From a bacterium (lineage in GTDB: Bacteria; Desulfobacterota; Desulfocorpusculales; Desulfocorpusculum), in NCBI GenBank assembly GCA_037481695.1, contig JBBFLE010000008.1, positions 99,919 through 163,918 of the forward strand: 64,000 nucleotides of DNA. Reading direction: 5' to 3'. Positions 27,175 through 34,735 of this stretch are shown here, in pieces; the first letter of the stretch is position 1, and every line of letters begins with the position of its first letter. Under the pieces are notes generated by a model that made no database searches, was not told the DNA's origin, and saw nothing but the letters and a program-made list of their open reading frames with translations. Both the position numbers and the translations under genes were made by a program.

Positions 27175-28020
27175 TCACTCTTCCAGGATCGCCACGGCCC
27201 TGATCCATCCAGCACTGGCGCCCTTGATCTTTATGGGGAAGCAGCAGAAGGTAAACCCACAAGATGGAAGCTTGTCCAGATTGCAAAGCTTCTCAATGTG
27301 AAGGTATGAACGCTCTATGCCAGCGAAGTGGGCTTCCCATATGATGGAGGGGTCTCTGTTTTCTTGAAATTCTCTGGCAATAAAGGCAAGAGGCCTGTCC
27401 CAACTCCATGCATCTGTACCCACCACCTTGACTCCGTGATCCAGGATCCACAAGGTAGACTCCCGGGTCATGCCAGCCCCTTTGAGCATATACTGGGCAC
27501 TTCCCCAGGCCCGATCCGCACCGGTCATTATCAGCACTATGTCCCCCTCCTGGATCGGCCTTCCCATCACAGAAACTGCCTGTTGCAAATCCCGAACCGT
27601 TATCCTCTCTCCATCTGCCTTGTGCCTCAAATCCAACACCACCCCTGGTCCAAAACACCACTCCAGGGGGATCTCGTCTATGGTCAGAGACCTTTTCCCA
27701 CGGTCCATGGTAGGATGGTAGTGGTAGGGAGCATCCAGGTGAGTCCCCGAATGTGTTGAAAGTTCCACCTTCTCGGCAGCCCATCCCATGCCGCCAGGCA
27801 GGTCTTGCGGCCCGATGCCAGGGAAAAAGGATTTCATGCTTTCTGCCCCGGCTTTGTGATCCATGTAATGGATCTTTGGGATCATTTCGGGGGGGTCACT
27901 GGGAAGCCCGTCTTCTATGGCTATGCTAAGGTCCACGAACCTCCGCCGGCTCACTGGTAACCTCCGTGTTTTACTCAACATTGTACGGCGGGTGGCCCCC
28001 GGGGTCAATCCGATCTCCAT
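27175..28020 (-). CDS. Cyclase-family (kynurenine formamidase-like) metal hydrolase
   Basis: A protein of 268-281 residues of the cyclase family (Pfam Cyclase), which includes bacterial kynurenine formamidases and isatin hydrolases. The metal-binding motif HSGTHLDAPYHYHP (about 104-117) is intact, and DLSIAIEDGLPSDPP is the usual N-terminal strand. No kynurenine-pathway genes lie nearby, so the substrate is open. Starts at 28020 or 27981 are both possible; neither has a strong ribosome-binding site. It is the first gene of a possible cyclase-resB-ccsA transcript. Confidence 0.85.
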   Translation of the reverse strand: MEIGLTPGATRRTMLSKTRRLPVSRRRFVDLSIAIEDGLPSDPPEMIPKIHYMDHKAGAESMKSFFPGIGPQDLPGGMGWAAEKVELSTHSGTHLDAPYHYHPTMDRGKRSLTIDEIPLEWCFGPGVVLDLRHKADGERITVRDLQQAVSVMGRPIQEGDIVLIMTGADRAWGSAQYMLKGAGMTRESTLWILDHGVKVVGTDAWSWDRPLAFIAREFQENRDPSIIWEAHFAGIERSYLHIEKLCNLDKLPSCGFTFCCFPIKIKGASAGWIRAVAILEE

Positions 28021-28219
28021 ACCTTGATGTTACAAAAGGTATTCTGTGGCCAGCACGTCTGTTCTTGCCACCAGCCAAAGGATTCCGTAACATGTGTTGG
28101 TTGCAATTGAGGCGAAGGGGATAACTGCCTGAGAGGGCCGGGTTTTGGCAACTTGGTCTGAGCCTCCAACTTCATGGATTTATTCTATTTCGGCCCAAGG
28201 GCCAAAATGAGGGGGTTTC

Positions 28220-30121
28220 ATGCTTTCCTACATGAGAAAGCACGCACGCAGCTGGTTCATAAAAGTGCTTTTGGGAACAGTGATAGTTGTCTTTGTCTTC
28301 TTTTACGGCTTCAGCCTCAGAGAGCGGTCTTCGGCACTGGTGGCTGAAGTAAACGGGGTCAAGATAGCGCAGAAGGATTTCCAGAAGCAGTTCGAGAGAC
28401 TCCTGGAAGTTCAAAGATCCAGAGCCTCGGAGCTCACCAGGGATCAGCGCAGACTCATCAAAGAGGCTGCCCTGGAATCACTCATAGAGCAGGTGCTGGT
28501 ACTGGATGAGTCCGACAGGTGGAAGATAAGCGTCAGCCAGGAAGAGGTGAAGGAGCAGATTAGGCAGATCCCCTATTTCCAGGAGGCAGGGAAGTTCTCC
28601 ATGCGTCTGCTTCAGCAGTATCTGCGAAGCAGGGGGCAGAGCGAAGAAGAGTTTATGAAGGAGATGGCCAAAGAGCTTCGCATCCAAAAGGTGGAACAGC
28701 TGGTGCGGGACGGAGTCTGGGTTTCTGAAGAAGAGGTTGAGATGATGTACGGCCTGTTGCAGGAGCGGGTGGTGCTCCAATACATGGCTGTGCCGGCGGA
28801 AAACTATCTGAAGGAGATCCATCCCTCTGAGGAGGAGATCCAGAGCTATTTCAAGGATCACCTGGCCCAGTATCGGATTCCTGAGATGGTGAAGGTTGAG
28901 TACATGAAGTTCGATCCTGCAAAACTGTTGGCGCAGGTTGAAGTGGCTGCCAAGGAGATCCAGGAGCTCTACGACCGCAATCGGGATCGTTGGAGGGAGG
29001 ATCCCCAGGTGCTGGCAAGGCAAATACTCATCCGGACAACCGAAAGGGATGACGACACCACGCGCATGAAAGCCCTGCAAAAGGCCGAGGAAATCCTCAA
29101 GAAGCTAAGAGCCGGGGAGGATTTTGCCAAGCTGGCCAAGGAACACTCCCAGGACCCGCAGACAGCCGGCAAAGGAGGCTCCCTGGGATGGAAAAAGAGA
29201 AACGAACTCTCCGAAGCCGTTGGAAAAGCCCTGTTTGAGGAAATGAAGGTGGGGGAACTCAGCCAAAGACCTGTCAAGAGCGGCCTTGGTTTCCACGTGC
29301 TCAAGTTAGAGGAAATAAAAGGTGAGAGGCTGAAGCCTCTGGAAGAGGTACGCCAGGAAATAGAAGCTGAGCTAAGGCAAAAAAAGGCCCGACAGATGGC
29401 TTCGGAGCTGGCCGAGGAGGCCTATCTGGGCATCTTCCAGGGACAAAATTTTAAGGAAGTGGCCCAAAGGCTGGGAGCCATCTTTGGCATCACAGAGCCT
29501 TTTTCACTGCAAGGTCCCCTAAAAGAGCCATCTGCAGGGGAGGAATTCCGTAAGGCCGCCTTCCTGCTCAGGGAAAAGGAGGATTTCAGCGAGGTTGTTG
29601 AGGACGGCGGTTCCTTCTATGTGATGCAACTGCTGGAACGTACTCCAGGCCGGGATCCCTCCCTGGATGAGGTCAAGGAAAAAGTCCGATCAGACTTGCA
29701 GCGCATAAAGGCACTGGAGAAGGCCCGCCAGGAAGCCGAGGCAATCTTGGGAAGGCTGCAAGGAAAAGAGACCACCCTCTCGGCCGAGGCCCAAAAGAGA
29801 GGTTGGCAGCTTTTGACTTCTCCATCCATAGGCCGCACCACAATGCCTGCAGCCATACCGCCTGAGATGGCTAAGGCCGCCTTGTCCCTGGCTCCCCACG
29901 AGAGCCTCATCCCCCAAACATTCAAACAAGGAGACCGCTATCTTCTGGGAGAGATAAAGGAGCGCATTGCAGCCGATGCCAAAGCTTTGGAAGAGCAAAA
30001 GCCCCTTCTGCGAGCCCTTCTCTTGAAGGACAAGCGGGATGCCATGTTTCGAGATTGGATTCAGGAGCTAAAGTCCCGCTCTCAGATAAAGACCTTCAGG
30101 GCTTATGAGGAAATGTTTTGA
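28220..30121 (+). CDS. PpiD/SurA-like membrane-anchored peptidyl-prolyl isomerase
   Basis: A 633-residue periplasmic chaperone anchored by one N-terminal helix (about 13-33, FIKVLLGTVIVVFVFFYGF). A SurA_N-type helical region (about 40-200; NGVKIAQKDFQKQFERL) precedes a parvulin domain (about 265-365; VLARQILIRTT, KLAKEHSQDPQTAGKGGSLG, GLGFHVLKLEE), then a second helical region like PpiD. It helps fold outer-membrane proteins in relatives. GAGGGGG lies five bases before the ATG. A GGCCCAAGGGCC hairpin (about 28192-28203) sits directly ahead of that site and could affect its use. Confidence 0.9.
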   Translation: MLSYMRKHARSWFIKVLLGTVIVVFVFFYGFSLRERSSALVAEVNGVKIAQKDFQKQFERLLEVQRSRASELTRDQRRLIKEAALESLIEQVLVLDESDRWKISVSQEEVKEQIRQIPYFQEAGKFSMRLLQQYLRSRGQSEEEFMKEMAKELRIQKVEQLVRDGVWVSEEEVEMMYGLLQERVVLQYMAVPAENYLKEIHPSEEEIQSYFKDHLAQYRIPEMVKVEYMKFDPAKLLAQVEVAAKEIQELYDRNRDRWREDPQVLARQILIRTTERDDDTTRMKALQKAEEILKKLRAGEDFAKLAKEHSQDPQTAGKGGSLGWKKRNELSEAVGKALFEEMKVGELSQRPVKSGLGFHVLKLEEIKGERLKPLEEVRQEIEAELRQKKARQMASELAEEAYLGIFQGQNFKEVAQRLGAIFGITEPFSLQGPLKEPSAGEEFRKAAFLLREKEDFSEVVEDGGSFYVMQLLERTPGRDPSLDEVKEKVRSDLQRIKALEKARQEAEAILGRLQGKETTLSAEAQKRGWQLLTSPSIGRTTMPAAIPPEMAKAALSLAPHESLIPQTFKQGDRYLLGEIKERIAADAKALEEQKPLLRALLLKDKRDAMFRDWIQELKSRSQIKTFRAYEEMF

Positions 30122-30160
30122 ACAAAGCTCTTCCCCAAGAGGAGGGCATCCTGGTAATGA

Positions 30161-30194
30161 GCCCGTCTGGGGAAATGAGCTTCCCCTGACGGGC
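30161..30194. terminator. Strong hairpin between convergent genes
   Basis: GCCCGTC-T-GGGGAA pairs with TTCCCC-T-GACGGGC around a 6-base loop (13 pairs with a T-T mismatch). There is no T tract, so it could work as a bidirectional barrier or RNA-stabilising end. Confidence 0.5.
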
Positions 30195-30203
30195 CGGCTT
30201 TGA

Positions 30204-30455
30204 TCACTCTGGTTCATGCTCCCCAGGCCAAGGCGGGGTGGGTGCACCGGGCAAGGGCCTGAGTCTTTCAGGCCTCACGCTCTTGTGCTTCACCATGGAG
30301 TGGCCGAAGCTCCTGCATGCAGTCATACAGCATCCGCAACCAATGCATCTCTTGGAGTCCAGTAGCACTGCATCAGGCCTCTCCGAGATGGCATGTATGG
30401 CACACACGACCTTGGCATAGCAGCTCTTGCATATATGCGTGCAGATGGCATTCAT
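30204..30455 (-). CDS. Small cysteine-rich ferredoxin-like 4Fe-4S protein
   Basis: An 83-residue protein with cysteines spaced as CTHICKSCYAKVVC and CIGCGCCMTAC. The second block is a standard 4Fe-4S motif; the first is a less regular set of four. The C-terminus is Pro-rich (PLPGAPTPPWPG) and probably disordered. It follows the glutamate-synthase-like gene by 42 bases on the same strand, so it is the likely electron donor of that flavoprotein. It belongs to no enzyme family I can name with certainty. Confidence 0.8.
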   Translation of the reverse strand: MNAICTHICKSCYAKVVCAIHAISERPDAVLLDSKRCIGCGCCMTACRSFGHSMVKHKSVRPERLRPLPGAPTPPWPGEHEPE

Positions 30456-30497
30456 TTTATTTCAGCCTCCTTTTGGTTGATGGTTCCCTGGATCTTC

Positions 30498-32063
30498 TCA
30501 GCCCAGAATCCGGTCTATCTCTTCCTGATCCGAATCCATCACATAAGTGATGCCTGAGATCTCGGCAGCCTCTCTGGTTAGGGCCACCAGGTCGCTGCGC
30601 TGGATGTGCTGCAAGGAGAACTTACGTGCTCCTGCCATGAGCTGCTGGAGTCCCTGGCGGAGCCTGTCTATGTAGGAATAGAGACCTATGGCCCCAGGGG
30701 GAAGATCCTTGAACTCCGAGCCAAAGCGCTCCTTTAGCTGAGCTCCCACTGCAAATAACTGCAAATATCCATCCTCCAGTTGCTGACCCATCCTCTCACA
30801 ACGCTCTGCCAGGAGTCTTCCATGGGTCTTGCCCACCATGGCTGCGGTGAGAATAGCCCTCCCCAGGCAAACGCCCTTGGCGTACGGGGCAGCCAAGGCC
30901 AGAGCCTTGAATATGTGATCCTCAAGGGACAGTCCACCTCCTATGGCGATGGGAGGAATGTAAGCTCCCTTTTCCTGGAGCCTCTGGCAGATTTGGTAGG
31001 TCAGGCACTCCAGATAGACCGTGGGAATGCCCCATTCGTTCATCATGCGCCAGGGGCTCATGCCCGTGCCTCCGCCTGCCCCGTCGATGGTCAGAAGATC
31101 TATCTTGGCATTTGAGGAAAACTTCAGGGCTCTGGCCAGATCCGCTGGTCTATATGCCCCTGTCTTCAAGGTCACATACTTGGCCCCCAGAGCCCGCAGC
31201 CTCTCCACTTCTTTGTAGAAACTCTCTTCTTCCACCATGCCAAGGCGGGAGTGGCGTTCGAATTCGCTGATGCCTCCTGACTGGAAGGCCTTTTTAGCTG
31301 TCTCTGTTCGGGGATCCGGCAGCACAATATAGCCCCTCTCTTTTAACTGAAGAGCCCTCTCCAGGGTGGGCAACTTCACCTCCCCGCCTATGTCCTTGGC
31401 GCCTTGGCCCCACTTGAGCTCGAAAATCTCCACCCCCAGCTTCTGGATGACGAATTCCGGCACCCCCAGCATGGTGTCCTCAACATTGGCCTGAACAATC
31501 AGCCCACCCTTGCCCTGGTACCAACGCCTGAAGGCCTTGACCCGCCTTTCCATTTCAGGGGAATGCACCAGTCTGCCGTTTTTGAACTCTGCCTGGGGAT
31601 CCATGCCGCAGACGTTTTCCCCGACCACCACCAGAATGCCGGAGATGGCAGCCCCTGCAGCCACATCCTCCCAATTGATCCTGGCTATGTCTGTGGAGCC
31701 CAGTGCTCCGGAGACAACCGGGAAATCCAGTTTCAGGCTATTGTCACGGCCTGCCTGGCATGAGCAATCCACGGCTGGGAAGATGGCCACGTCGGGATCG
31801 GCCTTGACCCCAACCGCCCCCACGCATGTGCCCTGAATATTGAAGTGGGAAAAATCAACTGGATAGTCTTTCTCAGCCCCTGCCGTTATCTTTCCAAAGG
31901 GCTGAGGGTAGATCATCTCTCGGCCCTTGAGAGCCGAGCGGCCGATCTCACACGGTCCTTCACACCCGTCCAGACATGTCACGCAGATCCCTGAAATAGG
32001 AGCCGGATCCACGCGCGTGGTTGTTATGGTGGCTGCACTTCGATTGGGTTTACTGAAAGTCAT
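30498..32063 (-). CDS. FMN-binding glutamate-synthase-like protein (GltB central/FMN domain only)
   Basis: A 521-residue flavoprotein with the TIM-barrel FMN domain of glutamate synthase: KWGQGAKDIGGEVKLP, LLTIDGAGGGTGMSP and AIGGGLSLEDHIFKALAL. An N-terminal cysteine set (CVTCLDGCEGPC, about 27-38) may hold an Fe-S cluster. There is no glutaminase domain and no NAD(P)H-binding subunit, so it is unlikely to be ordinary GOGAT; a ferredoxin-linked oxidoreductase role is inferred from the adjacent small ferredoxin gene. GGAGGTG precedes the ATG. Transcription appears to be controlled by the ANTAR-type leader upstream. Confidence 0.85.
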   Translation of the reverse strand: MTFSKPNRSAATITTTRVDPAPISGICVTCLDGCEGPCEIGRSALKGREMIYPQPFGKITAGAEKDYPVDFSHFNIQGTCVGAVGVKADPDVAIFPAVDCSCQAGRDNSLKLDFPVVSGALGSTDIARINWEDVAAGAAISGILVVVGENVCGMDPQAEFKNGRLVHSPEMERRVKAFRRWYQGKGGLIVQANVEDTMLGVPEFVIQKLGVEIFELKWGQGAKDIGGEVKLPTLERALQLKERGYIVLPDPRTETAKKAFQSGGISEFERHSRLGMVEEESFYKEVERLRALGAKYVTLKTGAYRPADLARALKFSSNAKIDLLTIDGAGGGTGMSPWRMMNEWGIPTVYLECLTYQICQRLQEKGAYIPPIAIGGGLSLEDHIFKALALAAPYAKGVCLGRAILTAAMVGKTHGRLLAERCERMGQQLEDGYLQLFAVGAQLKERFGSEFKDLPPGAIGLYSYIDRLRQGLQQLMAGARKFSLQHIQRSDLVALTREAAEISGITYVMDSDQEEIDRILG

Positions 32064-32153
32064 CGCCTTACACCTCCATGATGAATTTTTTTATGAGCCT
32101 TGCCCCCAAGACCCTCCCCTTTACACAGTCCAACCCATGCGGACAAAAAAAAA

Positions 32154-32216
32154 CGCCCGCTTTGCAAGCGGACGCCTTTGTCCAAAATCCAGAAGGTACC
32201 GCACGCCATTGTGCAG
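32154..32216 (-). promoter_or_regulatory. ANTAR-type antitermination leader: two hexaloop hairpins, the second overlapping an intrinsic terminator
   Basis: Read on the minus strand, hairpin 1 (32216-32199) has stem CUGCAC/GUGCGG and loop AAUGGC. Hairpin 2 (32183-32170) has stem GGAC/GUCC and loop AAAGGC. Both loops are six bases with A at position 1 and G at position 4, the rule for ANTAR protein targets such as those of EutV and NasR. The 3' arm of hairpin 2 is also the start of a terminator, CGTCCGCTT-GCA-AAGCGGGCG (32174-32154), followed by nine T (32153-32145). Only one of the two structures can form at a time, so binding of hairpin 2 should let transcription reach the glutamate-synthase-like gene. 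Confidence 0.85.
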
Positions 32217-32226
32217 GTGGAATGAG

Positions 32227-32255
32227 ATCTTAAGTCATCCTGATTTATCTGTCAA
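32227..32255 (-). promoter_or_regulatory. Promoter of the ANTAR-controlled leader
   Basis: On the minus strand TTGACA (32255-32250) and TAAGAT (32232-32227) have a 17-base spacer. The message would begin a few bases before the first ANTAR hairpin. The 400 bases from here to 32652 are AT-rich in places and hold no gene that I can support. Confidence 0.7.
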
Positions 32256-32652
32256 GCTATTTGAATGCACTGAAATTTATCTTCACTTATTTTGGAGGCC
32301 TTCTCAGGTACTCACCCCCATCATCCTTGAGAAGCCCTTTGCGAGAAATAAATCAAAAATATCAAAAAATTAACTCGAACAAGGCCTGCCCATACCCCTC
32401 TATGACCCCCTTGTACCCCAAAGCTCTGAAACAGCACGACTTAAGCTTCGGTCATTGGCCACAGGGTCTTTGACTTGGGGGCCAAGTCCCCATCACCGCA
32501 CATTTACCTGCCTTTCCAGGCCCTCCTGCATCAGGACAACATTTCTTGGAACTGCCTCACAGAAGGCTTGGATCCTGGAGGCAAAGGTTTCTTCTGTTGC
32601 TGTTGGGGGCTTGTGGATGGCCGGGGGAACAGATTCTAGAGCTTGCCCAAGC

Positions 32653-33348
32653 TCAAATCTGATCCGCCAGTATGATGGCCTCTGCTATTTCCCTCATGGA
32701 TCGCCTGGAATCCATGCTTTGCTTCTGGATGCGCCTGTACGCCTCATCCGGGCTCATTCCCTTTCGGGTTATGAGGATTTCCTTGGCCCTTTCCACCAAC
32801 TTACGGCTTTCCAACTCCTCCTGAATCACCCTGCTTTTTACCATCAACTCTGTGTTTTCTATGGCCACGGCGGCCTGGTTGGCCACGGTTATAAGCAGCT
32901 TTACCTCGGTTTCCGTGAACACCCTCTGGGAAGAACCGTAACAGTTCAGAACACCCACCACCCGGTCTTTCACACACATGGGCACACTCAACATGGAGGT
33001 CAGGCCAAGGTTTCGGGCCATCTCTTTCTCTTTATAGAGGGGCTCTTCCAGCACATTGGGGATCTGCATGGCTTGACGACTCTGGGCCACCAGCCCTACT
33101 ATCCCTTCCCCCCATCCCAGGCTTCTCTCCTTCAGGTATTCCTTGTTGATGGTTTGGGTCGCCCTGAGCTTGAAGCAGCCTTCTTTCTCATCCAGGAGCC
33201 ACAGGGAAACTATCTTGGAGTCCATGACACTGGCGGTGAGGGTCACAATCAGCTTGAGTATATCGTCCAGGTACAGATCAGAGGTGATGGCCTGGCTTAT
33301 CTCCGAAAGAACCTCGATTTGCCTCTCAAGAGAAGCCCGCTCCGGCAT
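32653..33348 (-). CDS. GAF-ANTAR RNA-binding antiterminator
   Basis: A 231-residue regulator. Residues about 15-165 are a GAF domain (LDDILKLIVTLTASVMDSKIVSLWLL; MLSVPMCVKDRVVGVLNCYG). Residues about 172-228 are an ANTAR domain (ESRKLVERAKEILITRKGMS, then DEAYRRIQKQSM and the final helix EIAEAIIL), which binds RNA hairpins and prevents termination. The start ATG 33348 has GGAGG upstream; the frame runs back to 33702 against the opposite gene. The terminator-controlled leader next to it is the obvious target. The GAF domain suggests a small-molecule signal or input from the kinase operon next door. Confidence 0.92.
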   Translation of the reverse strand: MPERASLERQIEVLSEISQAITSDLYLDDILKLIVTLTASVMDSKIVSLWLLDEKEGCFKLRATQTINKEYLKERSLGWGEGIVGLVAQSRQAMQIPNVLEEPLYKEKEMARNLGLTSMLSVPMCVKDRVVGVLNCYGSSQRVFTETEVKLLITVANQAAVAIENTELMVKSRVIQEELESRKLVERAKEILITRKGMSPDEAYRRIQKQSMDSRRSMREIAEAIILADQI

Positions 33349-33402
33349 CCTTTCCCCTCCCCCCATAAACAAGGCAGGCTCATTATACGGAGAACGAGCC
33401 TC

Positions 33403-33422
33403 TGTGTTAAGATAAAAACACA
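33403..33422. promoter_or_regulatory. Inverted repeat in the divergent gap between the ANTAR gene and the XRE-fusion operon
   Basis: TGTGTT-N8-AACACA lies just before the ribosome-binding site of the 33437 gene, which encodes an XRE-type DNA-binding protein. It could be its own operator; a leader hairpin is the alternative. Confidence 0.35.
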
Positions 33423-33436
33423 AAAGGGGAGGATTC

Positions 33437-34735
33437 ATGAAAGGCAGGCGAATCAGCTCCGGGGTGCCCGCCCTGGACAGGCTCCTGGGAGGTCTCCGTG
33501 TAGGAGACAATGTGGTATGGCATATGGACTCGGGAGTGTTCATGGAAGTCTTCTCCGGAGGCTTCCTCAGGAGCTCCAGAAAACAGGGGCACAAGGTGGT
33601 CCTTGTCACCGTAAACACATCACCCAGGACGGTTTGGGGGAGATTGAGGACCGTAGTGGATTCCCCGGATGTGACCTTGGTGGATGGCTTCACTTGGGGC
33701 AAAGGGGAAGGCGCAAGCCTTTTTACCGATTGTTACAGCAGTCTTTACCCTGGTTACAAATGCAAGGTGCTACCGGTTCAAAGACCCCAGCGCGTGGAGG
33801 AGTTTCTGGAAGTTTTGAATTGCGTGGAAGAGCAGATGCCACCTGGTACCCGTTACCTGGTGGACAGCCTGACGGGCATGGTGCATCTTTGGGGTGGTGA
33901 GGAGCCTGTATTGGGTTTTTTCGCTAAGGAGTGCCCAAGACTTTACGAACTAGAGACCGTGGCGTACTGGATTCTGGAAAGAGGTGCGCACAGCCTTTCT
34001 TTCAGGGCACAGGTAAACCATATAACTCAGGTAGCCCTGGAGCTGGGCATAAAAGAAAGCCAACCCACCCTGACGGTTCTCAAAGCTCAGGGCAGGGAGA
34101 ATTCCTCTACCTTGAGACCCAGACCCCTTTGGCTTCAAGGCAAGAGGGTACAGCTATTGGAGGAAGAGGACTCTGGAGATCCAGAGCTGATGATAGGACC
34201 CAGGCTGAGGAGTTTCAGACTGGAAAAAGGATTGTCCCAGGTGGAGCTGGCCAGGTTGATAGGGGTCTCCCCCAGCACCATCTCTCAGGTGGAAGGTCAG
34301 CAGATCCTGCTATCTCTGCCTGCCCTGATCAAGGCTGCCAGGGCTTTGGGGGTAAGTCTGGACCAGCTGGTTTCATCTGCCCCTAAGGGCTCAGATTCTC
34401 CTGTGGTGAATCGAAACCATTACGAGAAGGTTTGTTTGAGCGGCCCAGGATCAGAAGAGCTGACAGCTTACCGTATCACACCTACGGAAGGGGATGCGGT
34501 TCTGGAAGCCTATGAGATTTGGATCAGACCCAAGGCCAGGCTCCAAGGCCACTTCTTCCAGGAAAAGAGAGAGGAGCTGGGATACCTTCTGGATGGAGAG
34601 CTGGTAGTGGAGGTGGGGGGAAGGCTTCTGCACATGGAAAAGGGAGAGTGTATAAGACTTCTTAGAGAAACCCCCCAGGCCTGGGAAAACCCAGGGGAAA
34701 GTCAGGCTAAACTCATATGGGTCATAGGGGGATGA
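33437..34735 (+). CDS. RAD55/KaiC-like ATPase remnant fused to XRE helix-turn-helix and cupin
   Basis: A 432-residue three-part regulator. Residues 1 to about 235 look like a RecA-fold RAD55/KaiC domain (ISSGVPALDRLLGGLRVGDN; a VVLVTVNTS strand), but the expected P-loop is replaced by VVWHMDSGVFMEV, so ATP binding is doubtful. Residues about 254-312 are an XRE HTH (LRSFRLEKGLSQVELARLIG; VSPSTISQVEG), and about 340-432 form a cupin (LGYLLDGELVVEVGG; MEKGECIRL). XRE-cupin regulators usually bind a small ligand through the cupin. It is the first gene of an operon with a histidine kinase (four-base overlap) and an NtrC-type regulator. Confidence 0.8.
   Translation: MKGRRISSGVPALDRLLGGLRVGDNVVWHMDSGVFMEVFSGGFLRSSRKQGHKVVLVTVNTSPRTVWGRLRTVVDSPDVTLVDGFTWGKGEGASLFTDCYSSLYPGYKCKVLPVQRPQRVEEFLEVLNCVEEQMPPGTRYLVDSLTGMVHLWGGEEPVLGFFAKECPRLYELETVAYWILERGAHSLSFRAQVNHITQVALELGIKESQPTLTVLKAQGRENSSTLRPRPLWLQGKRVQLLEEEDSGDPELMIGPRLRSFRLEKGLSQVELARLIGVSPSTISQVEGQQILLSLPALIKAARALGVSLDQLVSSAPKGSDSPVVNRNHYEKVCLSGPGSEELTAYRITPTEGDAVLEAYEIWIRPKARLQGHFFQEKREELGYLLDGELVVEVGGRLLHMEKGECIRLLRETPQAWENPGESQAKLIWVIGG

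Noticed and set aside
32455..33900. 481-residue plus-strand frame over the ANTAR gene and the start of the XRE fusion
   Set aside because: It is antisense to the ANTAR gene and out of frame with the 33437 gene, both of which have recognisable domains.
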